A stretch of DNA of 64,000 bases from Desulfobacca sp. (GCA_020725545.1 DYEV01000008.1:124001-188000); one strand, 5' to 3'. Numbered from the stretch's first letter, positions 1-9,930 are shown. Notes: generated from the letters alone by a model not told the origin. A program made the numbers and translations.

Positions 1-248
1 TACTTGCAACCTCAGAGCGTGGACTGCGAATATTAGGGCGTGCCTTGGTCTCAAGACATCGGCAGGTAGGAGAAATTAACCATTTAATAATTTGCCATTC
101 ACATTACTGCTGATAACATAATGTGTAGAGTTTTTTTTTGCAAGCAGATAACGTGCCCAGTCCCCGGAGTCCGACGTCGCGGGTCGGGATCGCAGACCCC
201 TGCCGGGCGTTGGACGCCAACCCTAACCGGTCCAAAAAAGGCGAACCC

Positions 249-680
249 ATGAAAATCCTGACCGCACCCCGCATGGAACGCTGTATCGGTTGTCAATCTT
301 GCTCCCTGGCCTGCGCCCGGGAGGTCCACAAACGCCTCTCCTGGGACACCGCCGGGATTCACATTCATACCTCCGGCGGCCTTTCCACCGGCTTTGAGGC
401 CCGCACCTGCCTGGCCTGTCTGCCCGCCCCCTGCGCTGCGGCCTGTCCCACCGGCGCCTTTGCCCAGAGGAAGGGAGGCGGCGTCATCGTCCGGAAAAAA
501 CTCTGTATTTTCTGCGGGGCCTGTGCCGCTGCCTGTCCGGTGGATGCGGTTTTTTTGGATTTCAGTGGGGAACCTTTCGTCTGCCTGCATTGCGGCAAAT
601 GCGTGCCCTTCTGCCCCCACAATTGTCTGGAGATGGCGAGCGTCGGGGGCACGGCCGGCAGTGAGGAGGTGGCCTCATGA
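249..680 (+). CDS. 4Fe-4S ferredoxin-type electron-transfer protein (probable partner of the downstream AOR)
   Basis: ORF track 138..680; internal ATG at 249 gives MKILTAPRMERCIGCQSCSLAC with several CxxCxxCxxxC motifs (CIGCQSCSLAC, CIFCGACAAAC, CLHCGKCVPFC); stop overlaps the start of the AOR ORF. Confidence 0.85.
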   Translation: MKILTAPRMERCIGCQSCSLACAREVHKRLSWDTAGIHIHTSGGLSTGFEARTCLACLPAPCAAACPTGAFAQRKGGGVIVRKKLCIFCGACAAACPVDAVFLDFSGEPFVCLHCGKCVPFCPHNCLEMASVGGTAGSEEVAS

Positions 681-2458
681 TCCGGGATCATTTTCGGGTG
701 TTAAAAGTGGATCTGACCACCGGCCGAGGCCAGGTGGAAACCCTGGAGGGGCGGGACCTCTATGTAGGCGGCAGCGGCCTGGCAGCGGTGCTCTTCCAAA
801 AATATGGCCAGCCTGCTGCCCCCTGGGATGACCGGGAGCAGCCCCTCATCTTCGCCATCGGCCCCCTGACCGGCTATTTTCCCCTAATGAGCAAAACGGT
901 TTTGGGGTTCAAAAGCCCGTACCATAATCAGTATGCCGAATCCCATGCCGGCGGCCGTTCGGCCCTGGCTTTGAGGTTTGCCGATTACGACGCCGTGGTG
1001 ATTACCGGCCAGGCCCCCCGCCCCAGCGTCCTGGCCATCGGCTCCCGCCACCTCAAGGTTCACGAGGCCGCCTATCTGTGGGGGATGGATGTGGTGACCG
1101 TGGGGAAGTTCCTGCGCCGCAAGACGCCTGGCGCCGGGCACCGCAGCATCCTGCGCATCGGCCCGGCCGGCGAAAACCGGGCCGCCATCGCCGGCATTAA
1201 TGTGGACACCTACCGGCATTTCGGCCGCCTGGGCGGCGGTGCGGCTCTAGGGGCTAAAAACCTCAAGGCCATCGTCATCCAGGGCGATGGCAGCTTCCCG
1301 CTGCCAGCAGGGCAAGATTATGCCAAGCTGTTTGGCGAAGTCCACCGGCAACTCACCCAGACCCAAATGATGCAGAAGTATCATAATCTGGGCACGCCGG
1401 CCAATGTGGCGGTTTTAAATGAACTCCGAGCTCTGCCCATCCGCAATTTGCAGGAGACCTCAGCCCCGGATATCGCCGGCATTACCGGCGAGCGGTTTGC
1501 CGAAGACGCCCTGCTCCGCAATGTGGCTTGCGCCGGCTGTCCGGTGGGCTGCATCCACCTGGGGTATGTGCGCCTGCGCTTTCACGCCGACCACCGCTAC
1601 TATTTCCGGCAGGTGGGCTATGATCATGAGCCCATCTTTGCCGTTGGCGCCATGTTGGGGGTCACGAACTGTGCTGACGTCCTGCAGCTCATTGATATGA
1701 CCGAAAAAATGGGGCTGGACGTCATGAGCGCCGGTGTGGCCCTGGCCTGGGCCACCGAAGCTGCGGCCAACGGCCTGATTGCCGAGGAGGAAACGATCGT
1801 CCCTTTAGCCTTTGGGGCTACCAAGCACTATGAGGCGGCCCTCCGCCACCTGGCCTTGGGGAGCACCGATTTTTACCGCCTCCTGGCCCAGGGCACGGCC
1901 AAAGCAGCCGCCCACTACGGCGGCCAGGATTATGCCTGCGTCCTGGGTCAGGAAATGGCCGGCTACGCCACCGGTGAGGTCTTTTTCGTCTCCCAGGCCC
2001 TGGGCTTCCGCCACTCCCACCTGGATACCGGCGGCTATGCCTTTGACCAGAAGCATGCGGACCGGACCGTCGAGCAGGCCCTGGACTTCCTGCTCCAGGA
2101 TGAACAGGACCGCGTCCTCCTCACCTCCCTTGTGGTCTGCCTCTTTGCCCGGGAGGTCTATAAAGATTCCTTGGTGGCCGAATGCCTGCACTCCCTGGGC
2201 TATGGCACCCTGGCCGGCCAGATGGCGGCCGCGGCCCAGAAGATCCAGCAACTCCGCTGGCACCTGCGGCTGGCCACCGGCTTTGACCCACACCAGATCA
2301 GTATCCCCAAACGCTGCCGGGAAGTGCGCACCTGGAAAGGTCCCATTGATCCGGCCTTCCTGGCGACCTTGCAGCAGCGGTATGCCCAGACCATTACGGC
2401 CTTGGCCGGCGGTGCGCCTACACATAAAGCTGGGCCGGGGAAAGGACCTTCCGAATGA
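677..2458 (+). CDS. aldehyde:ferredoxin oxidoreductase family protein (tungsten-pterin enzyme)
   Basis: 593 aa with AOR-like GGRSALALRFADYDAVVITG segment, CAGCPVGC cluster motif and a C-terminal Cys; 4-nt overlap with the upstream Fe-S gene. Confidence 0.88.
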   Translation: MIRDHFRVLKVDLTTGRGQVETLEGRDLYVGGSGLAAVLFQKYGQPAAPWDDREQPLIFAIGPLTGYFPLMSKTVLGFKSPYHNQYAESHAGGRSALALRFADYDAVVITGQAPRPSVLAIGSRHLKVHEAAYLWGMDVVTVGKFLRRKTPGAGHRSILRIGPAGENRAAIAGINVDTYRHFGRLGGGAALGAKNLKAIVIQGDGSFPLPAGQDYAKLFGEVHRQLTQTQMMQKYHNLGTPANVAVLNELRALPIRNLQETSAPDIAGITGERFAEDALLRNVACAGCPVGCIHLGYVRLRFHADHRYYFRQVGYDHEPIFAVGAMLGVTNCADVLQLIDMTEKMGLDVMSAGVALAWATEAAANGLIAEEETIVPLAFGATKHYEAALRHLALGSTDFYRLLAQGTAKAAAHYGGQDYACVLGQEMAGYATGEVFFVSQALGFRHSHLDTGGYAFDQKHADRTVEQALDFLLQDEQDRVLLTSLVVCLFAREVYKDSLVAECLHSLGYGTLAGQMAAAAQKIQQLRWHLRLATGFDPHQISIPKRCREVRTWKGPIDPAFLATLQQRYAQTITALAGGAPTHKAGPGKGPSE

Positions 2459-2694
2459 ATACTCACTATCTTGCCCAATTTTAATTGAGCCACTGGAATC
2501 TAAAAAAGGCCCCGAATGGAGTTGGGCTAGCGAAAATCACTTTGACTCCGGCGCTGGTTTGCAGTAATAATGGCAGCAACTGGTGGCGGAGGAGGGAACC
2601 CTTGCTGTGGCGCGCGCCACTTGCCCCTGACAACGCCCTCAACCCTCTGCCCTAGACCGAATTCCCTTATTCCCTGTCTGCGATTGGTGAGGCA

Positions 2695-4263
2695 ATGAGG
2701 ATTCTCTGGGCCGACTGGCGCGGCCGTTTACCGTATCGCCGCTATCATGATTGGGAGGATCGGCCCCGCCGTTTGCGGGCCCAGTTGTTCTGCCTGCTGA
2801 CGCTGGCGAGCGGCGGCGTTTACCTGGCCTGGCTGGCCACCCAAGCCTGGCAGCAGCGGACGTTCCATACCACTGTCTTTCTGGCCGCAGAATTGGCCGC
2901 CTACTTCCTGCTGGTGGTCCTCTCTGTGGACGTCTGGCGTCAGCGCTTCCACCACCCTGGGGGTTTGTCTGCCGACCGGCCTTACGCCGTCGATGTCCTG
3001 GTGACCTGCTGCGGTGAATCGTTGGAGGTCATTCGGACGACTTTGACCGCGGTACGGCATTTGGACTATACCCCTTATACCGTCTATGTCCTGGATGACG
3101 CCGGCGATGACCAGGTGGCGGCCCTGGCTCACTCTCTGGGCTTTCTCTATTACTCCCGAGTTAAAGAGGGTCTGCCCCGCCAGGATGCCAAGAGCGGCAA
3201 CCTGAATTTCGGCCTGAGCCGTAGTCAAGGGGAAATTATTCTGGTCCTGGACGCCGACCAGGTCCCCCAGCCCGATATCATCAGCCGTATGGTCGGCTTT
3301 TTCCGTCTGCCCAAAGTGGCTTATGTGCAGAGCCGCCAAGATTTTCTCCTGCCCGACGGCGATCCCTTTTACAATCGCGATGATGTGTTTTACGAAGCCA
3401 TCCAACTCAGCAACGATCAGGCCAATGCCGTCATCTCCTGCGGCTCGGGGGTGCTCTACCGCCGCCAGGCCCTGGTGGAGATGGGCGGCTTTGCCACCTG
3501 GAATATTGTCGAAGACTTTACCACCTCCTATAACCTGGTCAGCCGGGGCTGGCAAGGCATCTATTTCCCCTACGCCCTGTCCCGGGGGCTGGCCCCGGAT
3601 ACGCTGGCGGGCGTGGTGCAGCAGCGCTACCAATGGTGCCTGGATGCCATGCGGCTGTTCTTTTGGGACAATCCATTCTTGAAGGCTGGCTTGACGTTGC
3701 GCCAACGGCTGCACTTCACCATTGTCATGTTGGCTTATGCCATCAGCGGGCTAATCATACCGATTTTCTATTTTCTGCCCCTATATTGTTATATCACCGG
3801 CCGGAGTTTTCTGGTGGAGCAGGAGGTAAACTATCTCCTCTTCCGAGGAATATTTCTGGTCTGCACCATCCTGGCCTTCCATTACCTGTTCTTCCGGAAA
3901 AATGCCTTGAAACAATTAAAGATGCTCTGCGGCCTGTTCCCGGTCTATGCCTGGGGGACGCTGACTGCCCTGTGGTATCCGCCCGGCCGCAAACCTGCTT
4001 ACCGGGTGAATCTGCCCCTGGTCCCGAAACCGCTGCAGACCTTCCTGACCATCCTGCCTCACCTGAGTATCATCGGTTTGCATGCGGCCCTGCCATTTTT
4101 GGCCTTAACGCAGGGCTGGGCTACGCCCCGGCTCATCGCTGCCAATGCCCCCTTTTCGGCCTTTACCATCTGGGTTTTGGGAGAGATGCTCTTTTTGGCC
4201 ATGGCCAAACCCCGCTGGCACGCCGAAACCCATCCCAACTTAGTTTACAACGGCGAGATATAA
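2695..4263 (+). CDS. GT2 family processive glycosyltransferase, cellulose-synthase/PgaC-like
   Basis: N-terminal TM segments, LDDAGDD, VLDADQVP (DxD), IVEDFTTSYNL (ED), QQRYQW (QxxxW), then C-terminal TM helices; no PilZ domain visible. Confidence 0.85.
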   Translation: MRILWADWRGRLPYRRYHDWEDRPRRLRAQLFCLLTLASGGVYLAWLATQAWQQRTFHTTVFLAAELAAYFLLVVLSVDVWRQRFHHPGGLSADRPYAVDVLVTCCGESLEVIRTTLTAVRHLDYTPYTVYVLDDAGDDQVAALAHSLGFLYYSRVKEGLPRQDAKSGNLNFGLSRSQGEIILVLDADQVPQPDIISRMVGFFRLPKVAYVQSRQDFLLPDGDPFYNRDDVFYEAIQLSNDQANAVISCGSGVLYRRQALVEMGGFATWNIVEDFTTSYNLVSRGWQGIYFPYALSRGLAPDTLAGVVQQRYQWCLDAMRLFFWDNPFLKAGLTLRQRLHFTIVMLAYAISGLIIPIFYFLPLYCYITGRSFLVEQEVNYLLFRGIFLVCTILAFHYLFFRKNALKQLKMLCGLFPVYAWGTLTALWYPPGRKPAYRVNLPLVPKPLQTFLTILPHLSIIGLHAALPFLALTQGWATPRLIAANAPFSAFTIWVLGEMLFLAMAKPRWHAETHPNLVYNGEI

Positions 4264-4264
4264 G

Positions 4265-7200
4265 ATGCGGCGCCTCTGGCTGATCGGTACCTTGATCTTT
4301 CTGGGAGCCTTGTTCTGGCAGATCTGGGCCCAAGATCCCTATTTTTACCTCTCCGCCCACGATCTCTTCCGACGGGCCCAGTCTGCCCAGCAAGAAGGCG
4401 ACCAGGCCAAGGCCCTAGAGTTCGCCCAACGGGCTTGGGGTCGGGAACCCCAGAATTGGCAGTATGCCGAGTTCCTGGCTTGGCGCTATCTGGAAGCGGA
4501 CCGACCCGAGAAGGCCCTGGAGCTTTTTCAGCAGATCGGGCAGCAGCAGCCCACGGCGACAGCTCTGACCGGTCAAGTGACGGCCTTGACGCGTTTAGAC
4601 CGGCGGCAGGCAGCCCTCAAGCTGCTGGCCAGTCATCTGGCCGCTCATCCCCAGGATGCTGCCACCCTGCGTTTGGCTGCTGATCTGGCAGCCCAGGAGA
4701 CCGCCACCCAGGAACAGGCCCTGGCCTATTATCAGCGGCTCGCTGCCCTGACTCCCCAGGACCAGGATATTCGCCGCCGTCTGGTGGAGCTGTACATTGC
4801 CCTGGGCCGGTTTGCCGCGGCCATTCCCCTGCAAGAGCAGGTGGTGGCCGACGACCCGGAGAATGTCCAGGCCCTGCATCAATTGGCTCTGCTCTATGCC
4901 TGGCAGCAGGACCATCAGGCCGCGGTGCCCATCTACCAGCGCCTGTTGGAACGGGCGGCCGCTGACCAGGCCCTGCGGTTGGAGGCGGCCAGAAACGCCG
5001 AGGCGGCCAAGGACCTGGATCAGGCCATCTTGCATTATTTGGCGCTATACGCCCGCTCCGGCGGCCAGAAGGAGTATGCTTTGGTCTTGGCCCGCCTGTG
5101 GTCCCAGACCGGCAAACATGCCGAGGCCGCGGCGGTGCTGGCCCCTCTCATGGTGGCGCAACCGACCCTGGAGGAACGCCGTTTCTATGCCCTGGAGCTG
5201 CTCCTGGCTGGCGATTACGGCCCGGCCCTCAAGGCCTATCGCCAGGTCTGGGAGGCCGGGGATTCCCATAAAGAGACGATCCTCAATCTGGCCCGGCTCT
5301 CCGCCCAGCAGCAACACTTCCGGCAGGCGGCCGCCTTTTGGGATGAAGCGGCCCGCCGCCAGTTGCTGGATGCCGACTTGCGCCGGGAGGCGGCCTTGAC
5401 CTACGCCTACGCCCGCCGCTATCAAGATGCGGCGGCGGTGCTGCAGCCCGTGGACCGCCGGGAGCCAAAACTCTTGCTTTTTCTGGGGCAGATGCATTTC
5501 TATCAAAAACAATGGCGTCAGGCGGTTCACTATTATCAGGAGTATCTCCGCCAGGCACCCCACGACGTCGCCGCCCGGCGCCAATTGGCCCAGACCCTAT
5601 CGTTTCTGCCCGAGAGCTTAGAGGCGGCCGCCCGAGAATATGAAGCGGCGGCCCAGGCCAGCGGCGATCCGGCTTTGCTGCTGCAGCGGGCCGCGGTCCT
5701 CCTGCAGTCGGCGCAAAATGCCACAGACGACCCAGATCTCTACCAAGAGGCACCGGTACGGTGGGCGGCGGCGCACAACGCCTTGCAGCAGGTGCCAAGC
5801 ACCGGTCTAAGCCCGGAGCTGCTGCGGGAACAAGGTATTCTTTGGCTCTGGCTCGGCGACCTGGAGCCGGCCTTGGCTTGTCTGGAAAAATATCTGCAGG
5901 TCCGGCCACACGACCGCCAAGCCCACCTGGATAAAGCCCGTACCTTGATTTATTTACAGCAAGGCGCAACCGCGGCCGACGTCTTGCGCCGCCTGCCGCC
6001 TCCCAGCGTGGCGGCGCGCACCTCTGCCCAGGCCGGAGGCGAGGGGGACGAGGCCGTAGCGCCTTCGGAATCGGCGTCGCCAACTGCCGGGGGCGCTGGA
6101 ACCGAGATAGAGGTCCTCACCCTCTTCTTGGAGGCAGCCTTGGCGGACCGGCAATGGCCGGAGGCGCAACGCCGGGCCTGGCAGCTTTATCTCACCCAGA
6201 TGCCGGCCGACACCCCGGCGCCCCAGACCTGGACTGCTGCCCGGCGCCGGCTCCGTGAGGCAGGGACGGCGGTGTCTTTGCCGCCGGCCACCCGGGTGGC
6301 CATGGCCCGGGCCCTCTGCCTATACCCACAGCTCGACCAGGAACAGGAGGTGGTCCGGGTGGCCGTGGATTTGTGCATCGCCAACTTGCGCCCCCGCCCG
6401 CCGGTGGACCAGGTGAGCCGCCAATCTTATCAGGCAGCCCTCCTGCTCCTGAAATATCTCTTGCCCCGCTTGAGCCACTATGAAGACCTCCAGGAACTCG
6501 TTGACCGGCTGCCCGGCGTCCGCGCGCAGTCTCCCGAATATCTGGCCGCCTTGAATTATTTCAGCCGTGATTTGGGCCGCCAGGGCGGCAAACTGCAGTA
6601 TCTCCTGCAGACCCTAGAGGATAGGGAGAGGCAGCATCGGCCCCGACGGCCCGGCGACCTGCTCTTTTTGGCGGCCCTGGCCTCGGAATTGGGCGACTAC
6701 CGGCAAGCGGTGCGTTTTCTGGAGCAGGTCCAGCGCCTCCGGCCCCAGGATGAACGGCTGGCCACCCTGCGGCAACAAGCCCTGGCCGCAGCCCATGAGT
6801 CGGGCCGGCTGCTGCAGGCCCTGGCGGCACGTCCCCAGACCCCGGAGAACGCCCTGGCCATGGCCCAGGTCTCTCTGGAGCGCCTCCAATATGACGGGGC
6901 CTTGGCCCTGCTGGCAGCAGTAGCGCGCGGCGACCGACTCTGGCCCCAGGCCCAGATGCTGGCCATTCAGGCTTATCAAGGTCTGCAGAATTATCCGGCA
7001 GCCCTGGCGGCCATCCGGGAGCTGCAAACCCAGGGCCACCGCGACTTGGCTCTGACCATGGCCGAAGCCCAAGTGCTGGAGGCCATGGACGATCGGCGCG
7101 GGGCCCAGGCGGCTTACCAAACCGTGAGCAATCAGACCCCGGATGCCTTCACCGCCCAAATGGCCCAGGCCCGGTTGGCCCGCTTGCGCCGCGATTGGGC

Positions 7201-8536
7201 CGGGGCCTACCGGCATTTCACGGCGGCTTTGCGTGCGCGGCCCCAGGATATCGGCGTCCTCAACGAACTGGAGCAGATCCGGGAGGAGCTGAGGCCCACC
7301 TTAGCGGCCCGCAATCTGCCACCGTCGTGGCGTGGGGCGCGACGGCCCGAAGAAGCTCTGCGCCCTTGGCAGTTCGGCCGCCATGACCGGGATCCCGGGA
7401 CCTTGGGCGGCTCCCGGGGCTCGGCTCGCTCCCTTTTGCCTTTCCGACTGCCCTATGCCCTGACGCCGGAAACCACCGTCTTTCAGGACCGCCATAAGTT
7501 GGAAGCCCTGGAAACCCGCTTGGCCGGCGGTCTCTGGCTGAGCCGCCTCCTGCCCGTGCACCTGGCCCTGGGCTACCGGGTTTATCAACAGCACACCACG
7601 GGGCCGGGACCGGCCAACCTGAATCTGGGCCTCCAACCGGTGTTTCAGCAGACCAGTCACAACCGCACGACCTGGGAGCGGGGCGAAGCCACTCTGACTC
7701 TGGGGCCGTTGGTCATGGGCGAGCGCCTCAAGCTGACCGGCGACCTCAGCGGTCGCCGGTATTGGCGGCAATTAAAACAGCAGGTCAGCCAGTACGGCCA
7801 GAAAACCATTCCCTTCCCGCCAGTGATTCTCAATACCCTGGCCGGCGCAACTTTCTCAGAGAAGGAGGCTCGCAACCGCCTTCTGGGGAGCTTGGCTCTG
7901 GATATTGCCGTTGGCGCGTCAACTGATCTCACCCTGCGCTACGGCCGCCGGGATATCTTTGACCAGGACCCGGCCATTTATCCACGCCTCTTTCAGCAGA
8001 TCAGCCGTTTGGACACCTTGCCGCTCCTGACCCTAGATCAGGTGGATCTGGCCCTCAGCCATCAGTTTTTCCCAGGCCTGAGCTACCAGGGCAATCTGGC
8101 CCAGGCCTTTTTCAGCGACCTGAATCAACGTTTCACCCTCTACCAAGGGCTGCGGTGGCAGGCGGTCAATCAGCCCCACATGCACCTGGACCTGACGCCC
8201 AGCTATTATCTGGCCCTGTACCGGTACCGCCGAGAAGCCTATTTCAGTCCCCATACCTATCAGGCCTTTGGGCTGAGCATCGACTTTGACCGGCAGCTCT
8301 TCCCGATGCCCATTCTGCCGCGTTTTCTCTTTCTGCTGCCCACGTTAGTGCTGCAAGTCACGGGACAGGTGGTAGACAACGACGGCCGCTGGGGCCCGGC
8401 CTTGTCTACCCTGGCGGGACTGGAGGCCGAACCGGTGCAAAATCTCTATGTGGGCCTGCACTATTTCTTCTTCAAGGAATGGGCCACCAATTATTGGTTC
8501 AACAGCCTGATCTTTGGGCTGAAGTGGCGGTTTTAG
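4265..8536 (+). CDS. large TPR-repeat protein with C-terminal outer-membrane beta-barrel-like region (BcsC/PgaA-like exporter)
   Basis: 1423 aa; N-terminal hydrophobic segment, many TPR-like repeats, last ~400 aa rich in alternating hydrophobic/polar strands and ending in ...FGLKWRF (terminal aromatic typical of OMPs). Confidence 0.75.
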   Translation: MRRLWLIGTLIFLGALFWQIWAQDPYFYLSAHDLFRRAQSAQQEGDQAKALEFAQRAWGREPQNWQYAEFLAWRYLEADRPEKALELFQQIGQQQPTATALTGQVTALTRLDRRQAALKLLASHLAAHPQDAATLRLAADLAAQETATQEQALAYYQRLAALTPQDQDIRRRLVELYIALGRFAAAIPLQEQVVADDPENVQALHQLALLYAWQQDHQAAVPIYQRLLERAAADQALRLEAARNAEAAKDLDQAILHYLALYARSGGQKEYALVLARLWSQTGKHAEAAAVLAPLMVAQPTLEERRFYALELLLAGDYGPALKAYRQVWEAGDSHKETILNLARLSAQQQHFRQAAAFWDEAARRQLLDADLRREAALTYAYARRYQDAAAVLQPVDRREPKLLLFLGQMHFYQKQWRQAVHYYQEYLRQAPHDVAARRQLAQTLSFLPESLEAAAREYEAAAQASGDPALLLQRAAVLLQSAQNATDDPDLYQEAPVRWAAAHNALQQVPSTGLSPELLREQGILWLWLGDLEPALACLEKYLQVRPHDRQAHLDKARTLIYLQQGATAADVLRRLPPPSVAARTSAQAGGEGDEAVAPSESASPTAGGAGTEIEVLTLFLEAALADRQWPEAQRRAWQLYLTQMPADTPAPQTWTAARRRLREAGTAVSLPPATRVAMARALCLYPQLDQEQEVVRVAVDLCIANLRPRPPVDQVSRQSYQAALLLLKYLLPRLSHYEDLQELVDRLPGVRAQSPEYLAALNYFSRDLGRQGGKLQYLLQTLEDRERQHRPRRPGDLLFLAALASELGDYRQAVRFLEQVQRLRPQDERLATLRQQALAAAHESGRLLQALAARPQTPENALAMAQVSLERLQYDGALALLAAVARGDRLWPQAQMLAIQAYQGLQNYPAALAAIRELQTQGHRDLALTMAEAQVLEAMDDRRGAQAAYQTVSNQTPDAFTAQMAQARLARLRRDWAGAYRHFTAALRARPQDIGVLNELEQIREELRPTLAARNLPPSWRGARRPEEALRPWQFGRHDRDPGTLGGSRGSARSLLPFRLPYALTPETTVFQDRHKLEALETRLAGGLWLSRLLPVHLALGYRVYQQHTTGPGPANLNLGLQPVFQQTSHNRTTWERGEATLTLGPLVMGERLKLTGDLSGRRYWRQLKQQVSQYGQKTIPFPPVILNTLAGATFSEKEARNRLLGSLALDIAVGASTDLTLRYGRRDIFDQDPAIYPRLFQQISRLDTLPLLTLDQVDLALSHQFFPGLSYQGNLAQAFFSDLNQRFTLYQGLRWQAVNQPHMHLDLTPSYYLALYRYRREAYFSPHTYQAFGLSIDFDRQLFPMPILPRFLFLLPTLVLQVTGQVVDNDGRWGPALSTLAGLEAEPVQNLYVGLHYFFFKEWATNYWFNSLIFGLKWRF

Positions 8537-9748
8537 ATGCGACCCGGGCAATTGCGGCTGATCGGCTGGGGTATTCTTGCTTTGGCCTGGCTCATCCTGA
8601 GCGGCTGCGCTGAGGTGACCAAACCTGCGCCTACTCGGGCTGAGGTGGCCTCGGTGCAGGTTGCCGCCCTCACCCGGCACCCACAGGCCAGTTACCAGAA
8701 AGAGCGGGCCATGCGGGTCTTTCTGCGGCTGCTGCCCACCCTCCCCCGGATCCATGGCCGCACCTACCCCTTCCTGGGCTTCAACTGGTGGGTCACCGAA
8801 GCCGGTCAGCCCGTGGTCGATGCGGTCTGGGCGCCGTCGCCGGCCCGGGACCGCCCTTTAAAAGGACAGGCTGCCACCCTCTTGGACCCCGATGACGAAC
8901 GGTCGCCGCCCCCCGACCAGGAAGCGGCCCTCAAGCCGGGGGATCTTATCCTGGCGGTGAACGGCATGTCTATCCCCACCTGGGTAAAGGAGTGGGATCA
9001 AGCCAGCCGGACCCTGAAACAGGTTCTGCGGTCGTCGCTGCCTGGAGAATTCTTGGTGAATCTGGTTCTAACCGCCTGCGCCGCCCGGGAGGAGATGGCC
9101 GGCCGCTACCGGGGGGGGCCGGTCACCCTGCTGGTGGACCGTCAGGGCGCCAGACGCCAGGTTACCCTCTATCCCGTATATTTGCCGGCCGAATATGGGC
9201 TCTTGCTCGTCACCGGCCAGGCCGGCAATGCCTTCAATGCCTTTGCCGCGCCTGGCTGCCTCATGATTACCCGGGCCATGCTGGAGATGTGCCGCACCGA
9301 CGATGAGCTGGCCATCGTCTTGGGCCACGAACTGGCGCATCTGGCCAAAGGCCATCTGGTGCGCCGCCAGGCCTATGCCCCGGTGTCCCAATTGGTGGCC
9401 GATATCATTGCTCTGCCTTTCAAGTTTTTCTGGCCGAACTCTGCCTGGTATTATGGTGTCAGTGAAGATATTCGCCGGGTTGCCAGCGGCGCGGTGATCA
9501 GCGTTTTCAGCCGCCAGGATGAATGGGAGGCCGACGCTTACGGCCTGTGGTATGCTTATCAGGCCGGCTATGCGGTAGATCAGGGAGTGATGATCTGGGA
9601 ACGCCTGGCCGTGGTGGTCCAACAGAACGTCTTTGAGACGACTTATTACCTGGACGCCCACCCGGCCGCAGCGGCACGTCTGGCCCGCCTCAAAAAAATG
9701 GCCCGGCTTTTTCAAGAAGGCCAGGCCGCTCAGGTTTTGGTGCCCTGA
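8537..9748 (+). CDS. M48-family metalloprotease lipoprotein with PDZ-like insert
   Basis: Lipobox LILSGC near N-terminus; PDZ-like PGDLILAVNGMSI; HELAHLAKGH (HExxH); EWEADAYGL second metal-ligand motif. ATG directly follows the upstream stop. Confidence 0.82.
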   Translation: MRPGQLRLIGWGILALAWLILSGCAEVTKPAPTRAEVASVQVAALTRHPQASYQKERAMRVFLRLLPTLPRIHGRTYPFLGFNWWVTEAGQPVVDAVWAPSPARDRPLKGQAATLLDPDDERSPPPDQEAALKPGDLILAVNGMSIPTWVKEWDQASRTLKQVLRSSLPGEFLVNLVLTACAAREEMAGRYRGGPVTLLVDRQGARRQVTLYPVYLPAEYGLLLVTGQAGNAFNAFAAPGCLMITRAMLEMCRTDDELAIVLGHELAHLAKGHLVRRQAYAPVSQLVADIIALPFKFFWPNSAWYYGVSEDIRRVASGAVISVFSRQDEWEADAYGLWYAYQAGYAVDQGVMIWERLAVVVQQNVFETTYYLDAHPAAAARLARLKKMARLFQEGQAAQVLVP

Positions 9749-9930
9749 GACTGAGATTGCCGCGAACCGTCGCCCCAACTTCTGTTAAGGGTTCAACTAA
9801 GACGGGGAAGCACAGTGTGGCGCGCTCCGTTGCTGTTGACGACTCTGACGGGACTGTCCTCGGGAACTGCCATTACGTATAGAAATCACCCACGAATCAT
9901 GAAAATTCCCGATTGACACCAAGGGCTGGC

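Noticed and set aside
1805-2425. Long antisense ORFs over clear genes (also 2728-3714 -, 5283-6083 -, 16372-17079 -, 23508-24344 -, 48923-50086 +)
   Set aside because: They are antisense or out of frame to strongly supported genes, have low-complexity Gly/Gln/His/Arg compositions typical of GC-rich shadow ORFs, and show no recognisable domains.
2605-2650. gtggcgcgcgccacttgcccctgac resembling gtggcgcgctccgttgctgttgac at ~9815, considered as a shared regulatory site or sigma-54 promoter
   Set aside because: GG-to-GC spacing is 12 and 11 rather than 10 and the similarity is short and GC-biased.
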